30,564 bases of DNA from an uncultured Lachnospiraceae bacterium (GCA_905193085.1 CAJJNI010000006.1:1-30564); one strand, 5' to 3'; counted from the first letter of the stretch, positions 8,524 through 15,937 are shown. A program made the numbers and translations. Notes: generated from the sequence alone by a model not told the origin.

Positions 8524-8551
8524 TTAACAGGATTTTAACAGGATTTTAATA
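8524..8551 (+). promoter_or_regulatory. Candidate Pho box: three TTAACA-like hexamers at 11-bp spacing
   Basis: TTAACA at 8524-8529, TTAACA at 8535-8540 and TTAATA at 8546-8551 are separated by the same 5-nt spacer GGATT. The form TT(A/T/C)ACA-N5 repeated in tandem is the known PhoP box of Bacillus, and an 11-bp period is typical of OmpR/PhoB-type regulators. It ends 10 nt before the -35 element, a suitable activator position. The identity of the regulator is inferred. Confidence 0.6.
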
Positions 8552-8561
8552 CATAAAAAGC

Positions 8562-8590
8562 TTGCTTAAATTAATTAAAAGTGATATAAT
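8562..8590 (+). promoter_or_regulatory. Promoter of the sortase/polysaccharide operon
   Basis: TTGCTT (8562-8567), a 17-nt spacer and TATAAT (8585-8590) with TG at 8582-8583, an extended -10 TGATATAAT. The -35 is weak, which fits a promoter assisted by an activator bound at the repeats just upstream. Confidence 0.8.
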
Positions 8591-8607
8591 ATCTCATGCT
8601 AGACAAG

Positions 8608-8623
8608 GTCATATTAATGTGAC
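8608..8623. repeat. 16-bp imperfect palindrome in the 5' leader
   Basis: GTCATATTAATGTGAC is symmetric except for one T/G pair. It lies about 10-25 nt after the expected start site and ends before the ribosome binding site (8631-8636). It could be an operator or a short RNA hairpin; chance is possible. Confidence 0.45.
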
Positions 8624-8646
8624 AATGATAAGGAGGTTGGAAAGGG

Positions 8647-9258
8647 ATGAAAATGATGAAGAAAATTGCTTCATTAGTATTGGCAGGTGCTATGACTTTA
8701 TCAATGTCAGTAGCTGCATTTGCTTTAACAGGAGTATCAACAGAGGAACAGAAGATTCTTGATGCTGCACCTGCAAAAGCAGCAGAGCTTGGTGTATCAA
8801 CAAACAGTGCTCAGTATCAGAAATATTATTCACAGGCTGTAACATATGTTCAGCAGAATGATATGACAACTGAACAGGTTAACGGTGCAATTACAGCTAT
8901 GAATGATGCGACAGCTAAGGCTAAAACAGCCATGAATAAAGCTGGTGTAACAAGCTTATTTGATTTAGATAAAGATACTTTGGCTTCATTAACTAAAGAT
9001 TGTGCTAAAGTTGTTACTGACGAACTTGCAGCAGTAGGTATCGAAGTTAAAGTAAGCGCTGACGGTACAGTAACTGGTGTTGTTAAGAATACAGAGACTG
9101 GCAAAGCGAATACAGTAGTTTCAACAACTAATGTAATCAAACAGACAGGTTCTGACATGACTGCAACAGTAGTTGCTTCAGCAGCAGTAGTAGGCGCCAT
9201 TGCTGCTTGTGGTGTAGTTGCTAAGAAAAAAGGTCTTTTTTCAAAGGCTGAAGCATAA
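8647..9258 (+). CDS. Secreted protein with sortase-type C-terminal sorting signal
   Basis: I do not recognise the family. The 203-residue protein has a signal peptide (MKMMKK, hydrophobic 7-26, likely cut after AFA at residue 26) and an Ala/Thr/Lys-rich helical middle with few aromatics. At the C-terminus IKQTG (164-168) is followed by Ser-Asp, a hydrophobic stretch of about 21 residues (171-192), then KKKGLF. This is the layout of a cell-wall sorting signal, though the motif differs from LPXTG at the first two positions. A sortase gene follows 6 nt downstream and is likely its enzyme. First gene of the operon; AGGAGG (8631-8636) lies 10 nt before ATG 8647, and ATGs at 8653 and 8656 are alternatives. 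It may be an abundant surface anchor protein for the polysaccharide, which is inference. Confidence 0.85.
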   Translation: MKMMKKIASLVLAGAMTLSMSVAAFALTGVSTEEQKILDAAPAKAAELGVSTNSAQYQKYYSQAVTYVQQNDMTTEQVNGAITAMNDATAKAKTAMNKAGVTSLFDLDKDTLASLTKDCAKVVTDELAAVGIEVKVSADGTVTGVVKNTETGKANTVVSTTNVIKQTGSDMTATVVASAAVVGAIAACGVVAKKKGLFSKAEA

Positions 9259-9264
9259 TATATC

Positions 9265-9927
9265 ATGAAAAAATTTAAAAGAATAATGGCATATATTTAT
9301 ATGCCATTATTTTTTACCGTTATTGGATATGGGATTCTATGGGTAGCAACAGCGCCTGTTATTAATTTTGTGTACAACATAGGTTCCATGGTTATGGCAC
9401 AGGATGTGCCGGAATTTAATACAGATTTGGGCAGTGTCTTTGTTGGAAATGAGGGTTCGCCTGAGGAACAGCCGGAGACAGTATCTGCATCTGTTATTAC
9501 CCAGCCATCTTTTGGAGATGAATATGGACATATAACATGTGATAGAATAGGATTAGATGCACCTGTTTATTTTGGTGATAATAATGATATTTTAAGAGTA
9601 GGTGCAGGACAATATATTGGTAGTTTCCTGCCGGGTTATGGCAGAACAATTATGTTATGTGCGCATAATACAACATTTTTTAAACCTTTACAGGTTATAG
9701 AGGCAGGGGATATAATAACTTTTAAGACAAGTTACGGTGTGTATCAGTACAAGGTCAGCAGAACAGATGTTAAGGATCATAATGATTCTACAGCATATGA
9801 TTTGCTTCAGGAAAAGGAAGAATTGGTTATGTATACATGTTATCCTTTTGAAACTATGGTAGGTACAAAGACAGACCGTTTTTTTGTGTATTGTGAGAAA
9901 ATTTCGGGACCTACTGTTATAGATTAG
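9265..9927 (+). CDS. Sortase (class D-like), membrane-anchored transpeptidase
   Basis: A 220-residue protein with an N-terminal membrane segment (about 8-30), an acidic linker, then a sortase beta-barrel. The catalytic triad is visible: His134 in LCAHNTTFF, Cys192 in LVMYTCYPF and Arg205 in KTDRFFVYCE. Sortases usually have Gly before this His; here it is Ala. Together with its length and TCYPF motif, this places it near class D or a divergent subgroup. It should cut the Thr-Gly bond of a sorting motif and join the protein to the wall or to another acceptor. The gene follows the IKQTG protein by 6 nt with a poor ribosome binding site, suggesting translational coupling. Confidence 0.93.
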   Translation: MKKFKRIMAYIYMPLFFTVIGYGILWVATAPVINFVYNIGSMVMAQDVPEFNTDLGSVFVGNEGSPEEQPETVSASVITQPSFGDEYGHITCDRIGLDAPVYFGDNNDILRVGAGQYIGSFLPGYGRTIMLCAHNTTFFKPLQVIEAGDIITFKTSYGVYQYKVSRTDVKDHNDSTAYDLLQEKEELVMYTCYPFETMVGTKTDRFFVYCEKISGPTVID

Positions 9928-9938
9928 GAGGTAGAGGG

Positions 9939-10781
9939 ATGAATAGAAAGTCTAAGAAAAGATTAAGAGGCATAATAAGTACAATTTTATCCTTTTTGCT
10001 TGCTGTTTTATTTACAGTAGGTTCTGTTTTAGTTGGATTGTATATAGGTTTTTTGAATGAAAACAGAATAATTGACGGTCTTAATTATAAAGACTATTAC
10101 TCAGGAGTTGAAGAGAATTTTTATCAGAATTCCAAGGATATTACGACTCCGATGGGCTTGCCGGAAAATGTTGTTGATGGAATTGTAGATTCTGAGACAA
10201 TATATGAAAATATAAAAGATTATGTTGTTGCGGCAGTTAATGGGCAGACATATGTGTTTGCTACAGAAGATTTAAAGACTAAACTTGAACAAAATGTGCG
10301 TAATTATTTTACATCACAGGGCTGGGAAATAACTTCTGAACAGGAAGCTACTATTCCTCAGTATACCCAGATGATAGCTGATGAATATGTAAGCTGCGTA
10401 AAAGTTCCGTTTGTTGAGCATTTTGCAGCTGTAAAGAGAATATTCCAGAAAATATTACTTATTGGAATACCGGCACTTGCAATATTATCAGCTATTATAA
10501 TTTTCATGCTTGTGCATATGCAGAAGTGGAAACACAGAGGTGTAAGATATGTTGTTTATTCATCGTTTGCTACTATGATTATGGTAGCAGTACCGGGAAT
10601 AGCAGCATTAGTAAGTGGATTTTATAAGAAGATTAACATTTCTACAGAGTATTTGTATTACGCGCTTGTAAAATATATTAGTAATGGTTTGTGGGTATTT
10701 ATTTACCTTGCATTCGTATGGTTTGCAATATCACTTGCTTTACTGTTTTTGATTCGTTTTATAAAAAAATACAGGAATTAA
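9939..10781 (+). CDS. Four-helix membrane protein of unknown function
   Basis: Not recognised. The 280-residue protein has a basic cytosolic start (MNRKSKKRLR), helix 1 at about 11-39, an outside domain of about 130 residues (40-170) rich in acidic and aromatic residues, then three more helices at about 171-194, 203-228 and 249-273, ending with the basic KKYRN. No catalytic motif is visible. It has a strong AGGAGG site 8 nt upstream and sits between the sortase and the CpsB-type phosphatase genes, so it may act with the sortase or the polymer export system. A scaffold or accessory for anchoring is only a guess. Confidence 0.85.
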   Translation: MNRKSKKRLRGIISTILSFLLAVLFTVGSVLVGLYIGFLNENRIIDGLNYKDYYSGVEENFYQNSKDITTPMGLPENVVDGIVDSETIYENIKDYVVAAVNGQTYVFATEDLKTKLEQNVRNYFTSQGWEITSEQEATIPQYTQMIADEYVSCVKVPFVEHFAAVKRIFQKILLIGIPALAILSAIIIFMLVHMQKWKHRGVRYVVYSSFATMIMVAVPGIAALVSGFYKKINISTEYLYYALVKYISNGLWVFIYLAFVWFAISLALLFLIRFIKKYRN

Positions 10782-10797
10782 TTTAAGGTGAAATACA

Positions 10798-11523
10798 ATG
10801 GAACAGTTATATGATATGCACTGCCATATACTTCCGGGAGTAGATGATGGTGCACCGGACGAATATACTATGATGAAGATGGTACGTATTGCTTATAATG
10901 AAGGAATTCGTACAATTTTGATGACTCCTCATTATCATCCTTACAGAGGAAGTGCTGATGCCGAAACTGTAATGCAGGTATTTGGCAAATCATATAGCCT
11001 TATAAAACATTATTATCCGGATATGGAAGTTTATGAGGGGTGTGAGATATACTTTCAGAGAGACATAATTAGCAAATTGAAAAATGGAGAACTGCTCACA
11101 CTGGCAGGAAGTAAGTATGCACTTATAGAGTTTTCTACAGATGTGGAATGCTCATATGTAAGAGATGCATTAAGTGAGGTTTTATTTGCCGGATTTATTC
11201 CTGTAATTGCGCATATTGAGCGATATGATGACCTTATGGACGACATTGATATGGTAGAAGAACTGGTTGAATCGGGTGTATATGTGCAGGTTAATGCAGG
11301 CTCTGTTGTCGGTAATTCCGGAATGAAAACAAAAAAAGACATAAAAAAACTTTTACAGAGAGATTTGGTACATTTTGTGGGAACTGATGCTCACGATATT
11401 AAGGTTCGTGCTCCACTTATCAGGAAAACAGCACGATTTATAGAGAAGAAATTTGGACAAGATACGGCAGAAAGGATTTTTCATTATAATCCTGCCATGC
11501 TTATTAAGAATAAAATTATTTAA
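10798..11523 (+). CDS. cpsB: CpsB/CapC-type tyrosine-protein phosphatase (PHP domain)
   Basis: A 241-residue metal-dependent phosphatase that removes phosphate from the tyrosine kinase of the polysaccharide locus. The PHP motifs are clear: MHCHILPGVDDGA (8-20), TPHYHPY, EIYF, IAHIERYD and GTDAHD near the C-terminus, which together supply the metal-binding His/Asp set. Its place just before the co-polymerase and kinase genes is the standard order of Gram-positive capsule loci. Ribosome binding site AAGGTG upstream. Confidence 0.95.
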   Translation: MEQLYDMHCHILPGVDDGAPDEYTMMKMVRIAYNEGIRTILMTPHYHPYRGSADAETVMQVFGKSYSLIKHYYPDMEVYEGCEIYFQRDIISKLKNGELLTLAGSKYALIEFSTDVECSYVRDALSEVLFAGFIPVIAHIERYDDLMDDIDMVEELVESGVYVQVNAGSVVGNSGMKTKKDIKKLLQRDLVHFVGTDAHDIKVRAPLIRKTARFIEKKFGQDTAERIFHYNPAMLIKNKII

Positions 11524-11537
11524 GGAGTACATCATTT

Positions 11538-12392
11538 ATGGAAACAAAAAATTCAAAGGATGACCTTGAAATCGATTTGGGAGAAGTGATTTCCGTAGTA
11601 TTATCCAGAATATGGATTGTAATATTTATCGGTATATTAGGGGCATTGTCAATGATGATTATAAGTAAATTTCTCATTGCTCCGGTATACAGCACGACAA
11701 CACAGGTATATGTATTAAACAGACAGGACCAGAGTTCAACTAATCTTACATCAGCCGATTTGCAGTCGGGAAGTCAGCTTAGTAAGGATTATGTTGAGAT
11801 TATTACAAGCCGTACCGTTTTAGAACAGGTAATATCAGAGCTTGGTCTTGAAGATATAGATGCAGCCGGATTAAAATCTATGGTTTCAGTGTCGGCGCCT
11901 ACTGATACAAGAAGTATATATATAACTGTTAATGATACAGATGCTTACAGAGCTCAGCAGATAGCAAATAAAATCAGAGAAGTTGCATCATTTAAAATAT
12001 GTGAAATAATGCAGGTTGAAGCAGTTAATGTAGTAGATGAAGCCAATATACCGGCCTCCCCATCAAGTCCTAATATTATTAAAAATACAATTCTTGGCGG
12101 TGTTGCCGGAATTGTTCTTGCCATTGCAATAATTGTAATAGGCTTTTTAATGGACGATACAATTAAGACTTCTGATGATGTAGAGAGGTATTTGGGATTA
12201 AGTGTATTAGGAAGTATACCTGTGCTTGAAGATAGTAAGAAAGCTAAGAAACAGAAAAACTATGCAGATATGGCACTTGAAGATGAACCGGTTTATTATG
12301 AAGATTCTGAGGAAGAAGAGCTGGATGACTACGAAGATAATTATGAAGATGATTATGACTATTCCGACTATTCTGATGAAGATGATGAGTAA
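11538..12392 (+). CDS. cpsC: Wzz/CpsC-type polysaccharide co-polymerase with acidic Tyr-rich tail
   Basis: A 284-residue chain-length regulator and activator of the kinase encoded next. It has a Wzz domain with helix 1 (about 24-48), an outside loop, the Pro/Ser-rich PASPSSPN (172-179) and helix 2 (about 183-205), followed by the cytosolic DDTIKTSDDVERYLGLSVLGSIP segment that contacts the kinase. An unusual tail at 248-284 contains 23 Asp/Glu and seven Tyr (253, 254, 265, 269, 273, 275, 278) in 37 residues and no Lys/Arg. It could bind the Lys/Tyr-rich tail of the partner kinase or be phosphorylated by it. Ribosome binding site AAGGAG. Confidence 0.95.
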   Translation: METKNSKDDLEIDLGEVISVVLSRIWIVIFIGILGALSMMIISKFLIAPVYSTTTQVYVLNRQDQSSTNLTSADLQSGSQLSKDYVEIITSRTVLEQVISELGLEDIDAAGLKSMVSVSAPTDTRSIYITVNDTDAYRAQQIANKIREVASFKICEIMQVEAVNVVDEANIPASPSSPNIIKNTILGGVAGIVLAIAIIVIGFLMDDTIKTSDDVERYLGLSVLGSIPVLEDSKKAKKQKNYADMALEDEPVYYEDSEEEELDDYEDNYEDDYDYSDYSDEDDE

Positions 12393-12418
12393 AAATTTCG
12401 GATTCAGGAGGTAAAGTG

Positions 12419-13141
12419 ATGAAGAATGTAATAATTAGAAAATTAGATGATTTAGATTTCAGAAGCAATGAAGCTTATAAAGCACTAAGAACTAATATCC
12501 AGTTGTGCGGAAGTGATATTAAAGTAATAGCTATTACAAGCTGTACTCCTAATGAAGGTAAGACAAGTGTAACATTTAACCTTGCCCGCTCTATGGCTGA
12601 TTTGGGCAAGAAAGTTCTGTATATCGATGCCGATTTAAGAAAATCAGTTGTAGTAGGCCGATATAAAGTTGAAGGGGAAATACTTGGGCTTACTCATTTT
12701 CTGGCAGGTCAGGAACAGTTTCATAATGTAGTATATTCTACAAATGTAAAGAAACTTCACATGGTTTTTGCAGGTCCTGTTCCGCCTAACCCGGCAGAAC
12801 TTCTGAGCAATAAGTTATTCAAAAAACTAATTCCTACTTTAAAAGATGTTTATGACTATGTTATCATTGACACACCGCCGCTTGGCTCAGTAATAGACAG
12901 CGCAATTATAGCACAGGAATGTGATGGAATAGCTTTTGTATGCGAAGCTAAGCATAATAGTTACAAATTTGCACAGAAAGTAATAGAGCAGTTAAAGAAG
13001 ACAGACTGCAAAATTTTAGGTGTTATTTTAAATAAAGTACCTGTTAAGACAAGGGGTTACTATAGCAAATATTACAGCAAGTATTATGGAAAATACTATG
13101 GTAAATATTATGGAAGTTATTATGGTCAGGAAGATGATTGA
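12419..13141 (+). CDS. cpsD: CpsD/CapB-type bacterial tyrosine kinase
   Basis: A 240-residue cytosolic BY-kinase that autophosphorylates its C-terminal tyrosines to control polymer synthesis. Walker A SCTPNEGKTS is at 41-50, Walker A' VLYIDADLRK at 66-75 and Walker B VIIDTPP at 148-154. EAYKALRTNIQ near the N-terminus is the oligomer motif. The tail holds six Tyr-Tyr pairs at an exact 4-residue period (214-235), much more regular than the loose tyrosine cluster usual in the family. ATG 12419 is chosen over GTG 12416 because AGGAGG (12406-12411) lies 7 nt upstream of it. It pairs with the phosphatase and co-polymerase just upstream. Confidence 0.95.
   Translation: MKNVIIRKLDDLDFRSNEAYKALRTNIQLCGSDIKVIAITSCTPNEGKTSVTFNLARSMADLGKKVLYIDADLRKSVVVGRYKVEGEILGLTHFLAGQEQFHNVVYSTNVKKLHMVFAGPVPPNPAELLSNKLFKKLIPTLKDVYDYVIIDTPPLGSVIDSAIIAQECDGIAFVCEAKHNSYKFAQKVIEQLKKTDCKILGVILNKVPVKTRGYYSKYYSKYYGKYYGKYYGSYYGQEDD
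13058..13126 (+). repeat. Degenerate 12-bp tandem repeat coding YY(S/G)(K/S)
   Basis: Nearly six units of 12 bp encode Tyr-Tyr-(Ser/Gly)-(Lys/Ser). Tyr codons vary between TAC and TAT and Lys between AAA and AAG, so the DNA units are not identical although the protein period is perfect. This points to selection on the peptide. Confidence 0.85.
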
Positions 13142-13173
13142 CGAAAATATATGTATGTTATGAGGAAATAATC

Positions 13174-15036
13174 ATGGATAAAATACTAAAGAACAGAAAA
13201 ATAGCTGTTTTATTGCTCATATTGTACGATATAATTGCAATACAGGTTGCAAGTTTTTTCTCGTTATATATCCGTTTTGATTTCAGTATTACAGATATAC
13301 CTAGAAATTTCTTTACAAATGTATGGGATTATGCACCGATAAATACCGCAATAACACTTGTTTTATTTGCGGTTTTTGGCATGTATAAATATTTATGGAG
13401 ATATATAGGCTCGCTGGAAGTTATGACGGGTCTTTTGGTATGCGTTTTATCCTCATGCTGTTATATGTTGGGAATAAAGCTGCTTGGTATGTATGTTCCG
13501 AGAAGCTTTTACGGTTTTTATCCATGCTTTCTGTTATTTCTTACAATGGGACTGAGATGTTCATACCGTGTAGTTACGGCGCTGACAGTCAGGCTGAGGC
13601 TTAAGAGAAATGTTGTTGGAAAGACTGTAATGATTATTGGTGCTGGAGAAGCTGCTTCTGCAATAATAAAAGAATATCAGAACAGCAAATATCTCAATCA
13701 GATGATAGCATGCATCATAGATGATGACCCTGCCAAAATAAACAAATATGTTCACGGTATTAAAATTGTCGGTAACAGAAACAGTATTGTTGCAAATGCC
13801 GAAAAATATTTGATTGATGAAATCGTTATTGCGATACCTACATTAAAGCAGTCAGAATTACGAAAAATCGTTCGAATCTGTCAGAAAACAAATTGTAAAA
13901 TAAAAGTTCTTCCGGGCATGTATCAATTAATTAAAGAACAGGTGTCAATTTCAAAACTCAAAGAAGTTGAAATTGAAGATTTACTTGGTAGAGATTATGT
14001 ACATGTTGATTTGGAAGAAATTGCAGGTTATGTAACCGGCCAGGTTGTCCTTGTAACCGGTGGCGGCGGCTCAATCGGAAGTGAACTGTGCCGGCAGATA
14101 GCCCAGCGAACCCCAAAACAACTCATAATTTTTGATATATATGAAAATAATGCATACGATATACAGCAGGAACTTAAATCTAAATATCCGGAATTAAATC
14201 TTACAGTTCTTATCGGTTCTGTAAGAAATACATCAAGGGTAAGAATGATTTTTGAACAGTATCGTCCGGCAATTGTGTACCATGCGGCAGCACATAAGCA
14301 TGTGCCTTTGATGGAAGACAGTCCGAATGAGGCAATTAAAAATAATGTGTTTGGTACACTTAAGACAGCAAGAGCTGCCGGTGAGTACGGTGCAAAGCGT
14401 TTTGTACTTATTTCAACAGATAAAGCGGTAAATCCCACAAATATTATGGGTGCATCAAAGCGAATTTGTGAAATGATAGTGCAGACTTTGAATAAGCATT
14501 ATGCTACCGAGTATGTTGCAGTTCGTTTTGGAAATGTTCTTGGAAGTAATGGAAGTGTAATCCCATTATTCAGAAAACAGATTATAAAAGGCGGACCTGT
14601 CACAGTTACACATCCGGATATAATCAGATATTTTATGACTATTCCTGAGGCTGTATCATTAGTGTTACAGGCTGGAGCTTATGCCAAAGGCGGAGAAATA
14701 TTTATTTTTGATATGGGAGAGCCGGTCAAAATTGTTGATTTGGCAAGAAATATGATAAGACTTTCAGGTTATGTACCTGATGAAGATATTGAGATAAAAT
14801 TTACCGGATTAAGACCCGGAGAAAAATTATATGAAGAACTTCTTATGGAAGAGGAGGGACTTCAGGACACAGCAAATCACCTTATTCATATAGGAAAACC
14901 TATAGAATTAGATGAAGATTTATTCTGGACACAGTTGTCTGAACTTGAAAAACTTGTTGGAAAAGATGCTGACGGAGTCCGTGAGAAAATTAAAGAAATT
15001 GTTCCTACATATTGTCCCAGAAAAGAGGGTAATTAA
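13174..15036 (+). CDS. FlaA1/CapD-type membrane nucleotide-sugar 4,6-dehydratase
   Basis: A 620-residue protein with an N-terminal membrane part (about four helices, 9-135), a first Rossmann-like domain (GAGEAAS at 156-162) and a C-terminal SDR domain (TGGGGSIGSE at 295-304, STDKAVNP at 414-421). The active site has Met425-x3-Lys429 in place of the usual Tyr-x3-Lys, as in WbpM/PglF/CapD-type UDP-GlcNAc dehydratases. It would make UDP-4-keto-6-deoxy-HexNAc, the precursor of amino-dideoxy sugars such as those used by PglC-type transferases; the initiating transferase follows immediately. ATG 13174 is preferred over an upstream TTG because GAGGAA lies 6 nt before it. Confidence 0.93.
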   Translation: MDKILKNRKIAVLLLILYDIIAIQVASFFSLYIRFDFSITDIPRNFFTNVWDYAPINTAITLVLFAVFGMYKYLWRYIGSLEVMTGLLVCVLSSCCYMLGIKLLGMYVPRSFYGFYPCFLLFLTMGLRCSYRVVTALTVRLRLKRNVVGKTVMIIGAGEAASAIIKEYQNSKYLNQMIACIIDDDPAKINKYVHGIKIVGNRNSIVANAEKYLIDEIVIAIPTLKQSELRKIVRICQKTNCKIKVLPGMYQLIKEQVSISKLKEVEIEDLLGRDYVHVDLEEIAGYVTGQVVLVTGGGGSIGSELCRQIAQRTPKQLIIFDIYENNAYDIQQELKSKYPELNLTVLIGSVRNTSRVRMIFEQYRPAIVYHAAAHKHVPLMEDSPNEAIKNNVFGTLKTARAAGEYGAKRFVLISTDKAVNPTNIMGASKRICEMIVQTLNKHYATEYVAVRFGNVLGSNGSVIPLFRKQIIKGGPVTVTHPDIIRYFMTIPEAVSLVLQAGAYAKGGEIFIFDMGEPVKIVDLARNMIRLSGYVPDEDIEIKFTGLRPGEKLYEELLMEEEGLQDTANHLIHIGKPIELDEDLFWTQLSELEKLVGKDADGVREKIKEIVPTYCPRKEGN

Positions 15037-15687
15037 ATGTATCGCATTATAAAACGAATTATAGATTTTATATGTGCACTGCTCGGCATAATTTTGTTGT
15101 CGTGGCTATTTATAATATTGATTATATGGATTAAAATTGATTCAAAAGGGCCGGTTCTTTTCAAACAGAAAAGAGTAGGAATTCACAAAACATACTTTAA
15201 TATCTACAAATTTAGAACAATGTATATTGATACACCAAAAGATATGCCGACACATATGCTTTCAAATCCTGAGCAGTATATAACAAAGGCAGGAAAATTT
15301 TTGCGAAAGACAAGTTTAGATGAACTTCCGCAGATTTTTAACATATTAAAAGGTGAAATGTCGATAATAGGTCCAAGACCTGCATTGTGGAACCAGGATG
15401 ATTTGATTGCAGAACGTGATAAATACGGTGCAAATGATGTTATGCCAGGACTTTCAGGCTGGGCTCAGATAAACGGAAGAGACGAACTTCCTATTGATGT
15501 CAAGGCAAAGCTTGATGGTGAGTATGCGCAGAACATAAGTTTCCTTTTTGATTTGAAGTGCTTCTTTGGTACAATAAGAAGTGTATTAAAAAGTGACGGA
15601 GTAGTAGAAGGCGGAACCGGTGAATTGAATAAAAAGTCAGAAAATAAAGAGAATACAGAAAATAAAGAAAATACAGAAAGCAAATGA
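15037..15687 (+). CDS. Initiating phosphoglycosyl transferase (PglC-like)
   Basis: A 216-residue monotopic sugar transferase that places the first sugar phosphate on undecaprenyl phosphate. It has an N-terminal re-entrant hydrophobic segment (about 9-32), FKQKRVG, KFRTM (58-62), the catalytic Asp95-Glu96 pair in TSLDELPQ, IIGPRPAL and PGLSGWAQINGR. The short form without extra N-terminal helices matches PglC. Its substrate is probably the product of the adjacent FlaA1-type dehydratase pathway, but no aminotransferase or acetyltransferase is seen here. The C-terminus ends in a low-complexity Glu/Asn/Lys/Thr repeat (about 199-216), not part of the catalytic domain. It abuts the previous stop codon and is the last gene before a terminator. 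Confidence 0.95.
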   Translation: MYRIIKRIIDFICALLGIILLSWLFIILIIWIKIDSKGPVLFKQKRVGIHKTYFNIYKFRTMYIDTPKDMPTHMLSNPEQYITKAGKFLRKTSLDELPQIFNILKGEMSIIGPRPALWNQDDLIAERDKYGANDVMPGLSGWAQINGRDELPIDVKAKLDGEYAQNISFLFDLKCFFGTIRSVLKSDGVVEGGTGELNKKSENKENTENKENTESK

Positions 15688-15728
15688 AATAAGTAAAAAG
15701 CAAATATAAAATTAATAAGACAATAATG

Positions 15729-15769
15729 AAAAACGGATTAGTAAAAAGTAAGATGTTAATCCGTTTTTT
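15729..15769 (+). terminator. Intrinsic terminator ending the conserved polysaccharide module
   Basis: AACGGATTA (15732-15740) pairs with TAATCCGTT (15757-15765), a stem extended by A-T pairs and running into T6 at 15764-15769. It separates the CpsBCD module from the variable module, which has its own promoter. Confidence 0.88.
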
Positions 15770-15791
15770 GCTGCCACAGGAAAGCAGCAAA
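15767..15791 (+). repeat. Second hairpin overlapping the terminator tail
   Basis: TTTGCTGC (15767-15774) and GCAGCAAA (15784-15791) form a perfect 8-bp stem with a 9-nt loop. Its left arm uses the last bases of the T-run of the terminator. There is no T-run after it, so it may stabilise the 3' end or tune readthrough. Confidence 0.55.
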
Positions 15792-15871
15792 TTAATTGTT
15801 ATAAGGGCTTAAAATATAAAATTCCAGAAGTGAAAAGAATATAAAATATTCGGCTTAAATACTGCGTAAAC

Positions 15872-15900
15872 TTTACATTATAAGTTATTTGTGTTAAAAT
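15872..15900 (+). promoter_or_regulatory. Promoter of the variable polysaccharide module
   Basis: TTTACA (15872-15877), a 17-nt spacer and TAAAAT (15895-15900). It lies about 100 nt before the first gene of the module. The rest of the 313-nt gap (15688-16000) holds the terminator, the second hairpin and the leader described separately. Confidence 0.7.
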
Positions 15901-15937
15901 GAAATTTGTGAAAATTGACCTATTATAATGGCATTAT

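Noticed and set aside
8850..9266. Minus-strand open frame of 138 codons opposite the IKQTG protein
   Set aside because: Its composition mirrors the Ala/Thr/Val codons of the plus gene; it has no recognisable domain.
15640..15684. Short tandem repeat at the end of the sugar transferase gene as a mobile or CRISPR-like array
   Set aside because: It is a low-complexity Glu/Asn/Lys coding repeat within one reading frame, with no spacers.
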